Of a stretch of DNA of 64,000 bases, positions 61,978-64,000 are shown piece by piece. Position numbers and translations under genes: made by a program. The notes under the pieces were generated by a model. The model did no database searches, was not told where the DNA came from, and saw only the letters and a program-made list of their open reading frames with translations. The stretch comes from Bog-950 sp046329495 (lineage in GTDB: Bacteria; Bacteroidota; Bacteroidia; Chitinophagales; LD1), in assembly GCA_046329495.1 (NCBI GenBank), contig JAXLUO010000013.1, forward strand, positions 39,883 through 103,882, read 5' to 3'. Within the stretch, counting starts at the first letter, position 1. The number at the start of each line of letters is the position of its first letter.

Positions 61978-62385
61978 CTATTTGCTGGTTACATCCGGTT
62001 GACAAAGCAGGGTCATTTCCATGCCGTTTTTATCGTGCACTTCTACACTTAAAAAATCTTTGGTAAGCGATTTTATGTTTGATCGTGCCCCACTATGTTC
62101 AGTTTGTGTAATGATGCTGTTGGTGGCTTTATCATATTTCCATTTACCGCTTTCGGTATGTTGCGACATACGAACACTATAAATGTGATCCTTCTTTACA
62201 AAGGTAAACTGCATGCTGTCCTTCATCTGTTGTATAATGATCGGCTTTTGTGTGGGGTCGGCTATTTGCTTTACATCAAAATCAGCATCCACCACCTTCC
62301 ACGGATGGCTGCAAAGCAGTTTCTCCGGGGTGTTGCAGGCGCTTACTGCCAGCAATACAAAAACTATTACAAACAGGCGTTGCAC
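61978..62385 (-). CDS. Small lipoprotein, coupled to lpdA
   Basis: The 135-residue protein starts with GTG, which shares its G with the lpdA stop codon (TAGTG), implying translational coupling. It has a lipobox (VLLAVSAC, Cys17), then NTPEKLLCSHPWKVVDADF and a lipocalin-like pattern (QFTFVKKDHIYSVRMSQH, SGKWKYDKATNSIITQ). It is paralogous to the following gene. The role is unknown; a beta-barrel ligand-binding or envelope-stress function is conceivable. Confidence 0.82.
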   Translation of the reverse strand: MQRLFVIVFVLLAVSACNTPEKLLCSHPWKVVDADFDVKQIADPTQKPIIIQQMKDSMQFTFVKKDHIYSVRMSQHTESGKWKYDKATNSIITQTEHSGARSNIKSLTKDFLSVEVHDKNGMEMTLLCQPDVTSK

Positions 62386-63776
62386 TATAAGTGTATTACT
62401 TCGCCGTAAGCAGCCGCAGCAGCTTCCATAATAGCCTCGCTCATGGTTGGGTGCGGGTGGATGCTCTTAATTATTTCGTGGCCGGTAGTTTCCAGCTTGC
62501 GGGCTACCACTACCTCCGCTATCATTTCGGTAACGTTAGCACCAATCATGTGGCAACCTAACCACTCGCCGTATTTAGCATCAAATATCACCTTTACAAA
62601 ACCATCGGTAATACCGGCAGCTTTTGCTTTACCCGAAGCGCTGTAGGGGAACTTGCCCACTTTTACTTCGTAGCCTTTTTCTTTTGCCTGCTCCTCGGTT
62701 AAACCAACAGAGGCAACTTCTGGCCAGGTATAGGTGCAGCTTGGTATGTTATTGTAGTCAATAGGTTCAGGGCTGTGGCCTGCAATCTTCTCAACACAGG
62801 TAATGCCTTCAGCGCTGGCAACGTGGGCAAGGGCAGGGCCTTTTACGATATCGCCGATGGCGTAAACACCCGGTACATTGGTGCGGTAATAGTCATCCGT
62901 AACCACAATACCCTTTTCGGTTTTTATGCCCAGCTCTTCTAATCCTAAGCCTTCCAGGTTGGTGCTAACACCCACAGCGCTTAATACCACATCGCATTCA
63001 ATTTTTACTACGCTACCGTCTTTTTTCTTGGCAGAAACTACACAACCTTTGCCTTTGGTATCAACGCTTTCAACAGCGGTGCCGGTCATAAAGCTGATGC
63101 CGCGCTTTTTAAATACACGCTCTGCTTCGCGCGAAACGTCCTTGTCTTCGCGTGGCAGGAGGCTATCCAAAAATTCTACCACCGTAACTTTGGTGCCCAG
63201 GCTGTTATAGAAGTAGGCGAACTCCATACCTATAGCGCCGCTACCCATTACTACTAAGCTTTCAGGCTGTTTAGGCAGGTTCATTGCCTCGCGGTAGCCG
63301 ATAATCTTCTTGCCATCTTGCTTAATGTTTGGCAGCTCTTTACTGCGGGCACCGGTTGCCAATATAATATGCTTGGCTTCGTACACTGTTTTTTTGCCAT
63401 CGGCTGCGGTAACTTCCACCTTGCCGCCTTTTTGCAGTTTACCGGTTCCCATTATCACCTCAATCTTATTCTTCTTCATCAGAAACTGTACGCCTTTGCT
63501 ATTGCTATCAGCAACACCACGGCTGCGCTTGATAATAGCACCAAAGTCGGCCTTGTGGCCGGATAGCGTAATACCGTAATCGGCAGCATGGTTCATATAT
63601 TCAAACACCTGCGCGCTTTTCAGCAGGGCTTTAGTTGGTATACAACCCCAGTTAAGGCAGATACCACCTAAACTTTCTTTTTCTACAATAGCGGTTTTTA
63701 AACCCAGTTGAGCTGCACGAATAGCGGCCACATATCCACCGGGCCCGCTGCCAATTATTATCAAATCAAAGTTCAT
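62385..63776 (-). CDS. lpdA: Dihydrolipoyl dehydrogenase
   Basis: LpdA is the E3 flavoenzyme that reoxidises dihydrolipoamide in 2-oxoacid dehydrogenase complexes and the glycine cleavage system. The 463-residue protein shows the FAD-binding GSGPGGYVAAIRAAQLG, the redox disulfide C40/C45 in GGICLNWGCIPTK, the NAD-binding VMGSGAIGMEFAYFY, the FAD-contact VYAIGDIVKGPALAH, and the catalytic His442/Glu447 pair in SIHPHPTMSEAIMEA. No E1 or E2 gene is adjacent. Two lipoprotein genes follow with overlap, so they are likely transcribed with it. Confidence 0.97.
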   Translation of the reverse strand: MNFDLIIIGSGPGGYVAAIRAAQLGLKTAIVEKESLGGICLNWGCIPTKALLKSAQVFEYMNHAADYGITLSGHKADFGAIIKRSRGVADSNSKGVQFLMKKNKIEVIMGTGKLQKGGKVEVTAADGKKTVYEAKHIILATGARSKELPNIKQDGKKIIGYREAMNLPKQPESLVVMGSGAIGMEFAYFYNSLGTKVTVVEFLDSLLPREDKDVSREAERVFKKRGISFMTGTAVESVDTKGKGCVVSAKKKDGSVVKIECDVVLSAVGVSTNLEGLGLEELGIKTEKGIVVTDDYYRTNVPGVYAIGDIVKGPALAHVASAEGITCVEKIAGHSPEPIDYNNIPSCTYTWPEVASVGLTEEQAKEKGYEVKVGKFPYSASGKAKAAGITDGFVKVIFDAKYGEWLGCHMIGANVTEMIAEVVVARKLETTGHEIIKSIHPHPTMSEAIMEAAAAAYGEVIHL

Positions 63777-64000
63777 ATTTCTGTTTTCGTTTTAGTTGTT
63801 TCCCGCAAAAGGTGCGGTGAAAGCGATGGCAAATAAAGAGAAAAGTATGCTAAGATGCGTGCTTGTTTATTGCTGTTTTTGTGAGTAAATGCCTGTTTTT
63901 AAGCTTAAAATGCCCAATAAATGGCCTTAAATGCCGGTTTTCGGAATTAAAAAACTTGTGTAAAACTTTTCACCTGTATTGTTTACTGTTAAGAATAAAA

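Overview
This window comes from a member of the Bacteroidota, most likely the Chitinophagales/Sphingobacteriales side of the phylum. The evidence is internal: five secreted proteins carry type IX secretion system (T9SS) C-terminal sorting domains, the T9SS response regulator PorX is encoded, a TonB-dependent receptor carries a carboxypeptidase-regulatory-like plug extension, the GlmU-like protein is the Bacteroidota form, and many genes are preceded by the Bacteroidota -7 promoter element TAnnTTTG. No phage, plasmid, CRISPR or insertion-sequence genes are visible. The region is chromosomal and mostly housekeeping.

Layout. 1-2.4 kb: the start of dihydroorotase (minus strand, cut by the window edge) and a T9SS cargo protein. 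2.8-9.8 kb: a partial division and cell wall cluster, murG-murC-ftsQ-ftsA, a terminator, then ftsZ. 9.9-11.6 kb: GNAT, Crp/Fnr regulator, DinB-like protein. 11.6-20 kb: two T9SS type B cargo proteins around an eRF1-like small protein, a CoA-transferase/cyclophilin pair, the Sua5-type tRNA modification enzyme and riboflavin synthase. 20-27.8 kb: YfbK-like vWA protein, HD hydrolase, PorX, TonB-dependent receptor, OsmC. 27.9-33.7 kb: a probable membrane protein and a 1651-residue secreted CotH-kinase protein with ten InlB-like repeats. 33.7-34.3 kb: non-coding stretch with repeat-like hairpins. 34.3-41.5 kb: amidohydrolase, GNAT, DinB, DUF885 peptidase, thymidylate synthase, tRNA-Leu(UAG), trigger factor. 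41.5-47.5 kb (minus): GNAT, SprB-repeat surface protein, helical unknown, vWA-like protein. 47.6-55.2 kb: clpP, clpX, a DUF6134-like gene, a helical-repeat gene, a GlmU-like gene, tpiA and prmA. 55.2-63.8 kb: a 1599-residue secreted unknown, small secreted proteins and lipoproteins, and lipoamide dehydrogenase.

How the genes fit together. MurG, MurC and the GlmU-like protein belong to peptidoglycan precursor synthesis, and FtsQ/A/Z to the divisome. PorX is known in relatives to control T9SS output, and the window encodes several T9SS substrates. ClpP, ClpX and trigger factor handle protein folding and turnover. ThyA, dihydroorotase and the HD hydrolase belong to nucleotide metabolism.

The most important oddity is quality-related. 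Between about 49.3 and 53.2 kb, four consecutive genes (clpX, DUF6134-like, helical-repeat protein, GlmU-like) are each broken by frameshifts, many of them one-base changes in homopolymer runs, while genes on both sides are intact. This looks more like a poorly polished assembly stretch than real gene decay. I did not find a convincing, wholly new defence or mobile system. The best candidates for new biology are the CotH/InlB-repeat exoprotein, the 1599-residue secreted protein, the hairpin between ftsQ and ftsA, and the inverted-repeat cluster at 34.1-34.3 kb.
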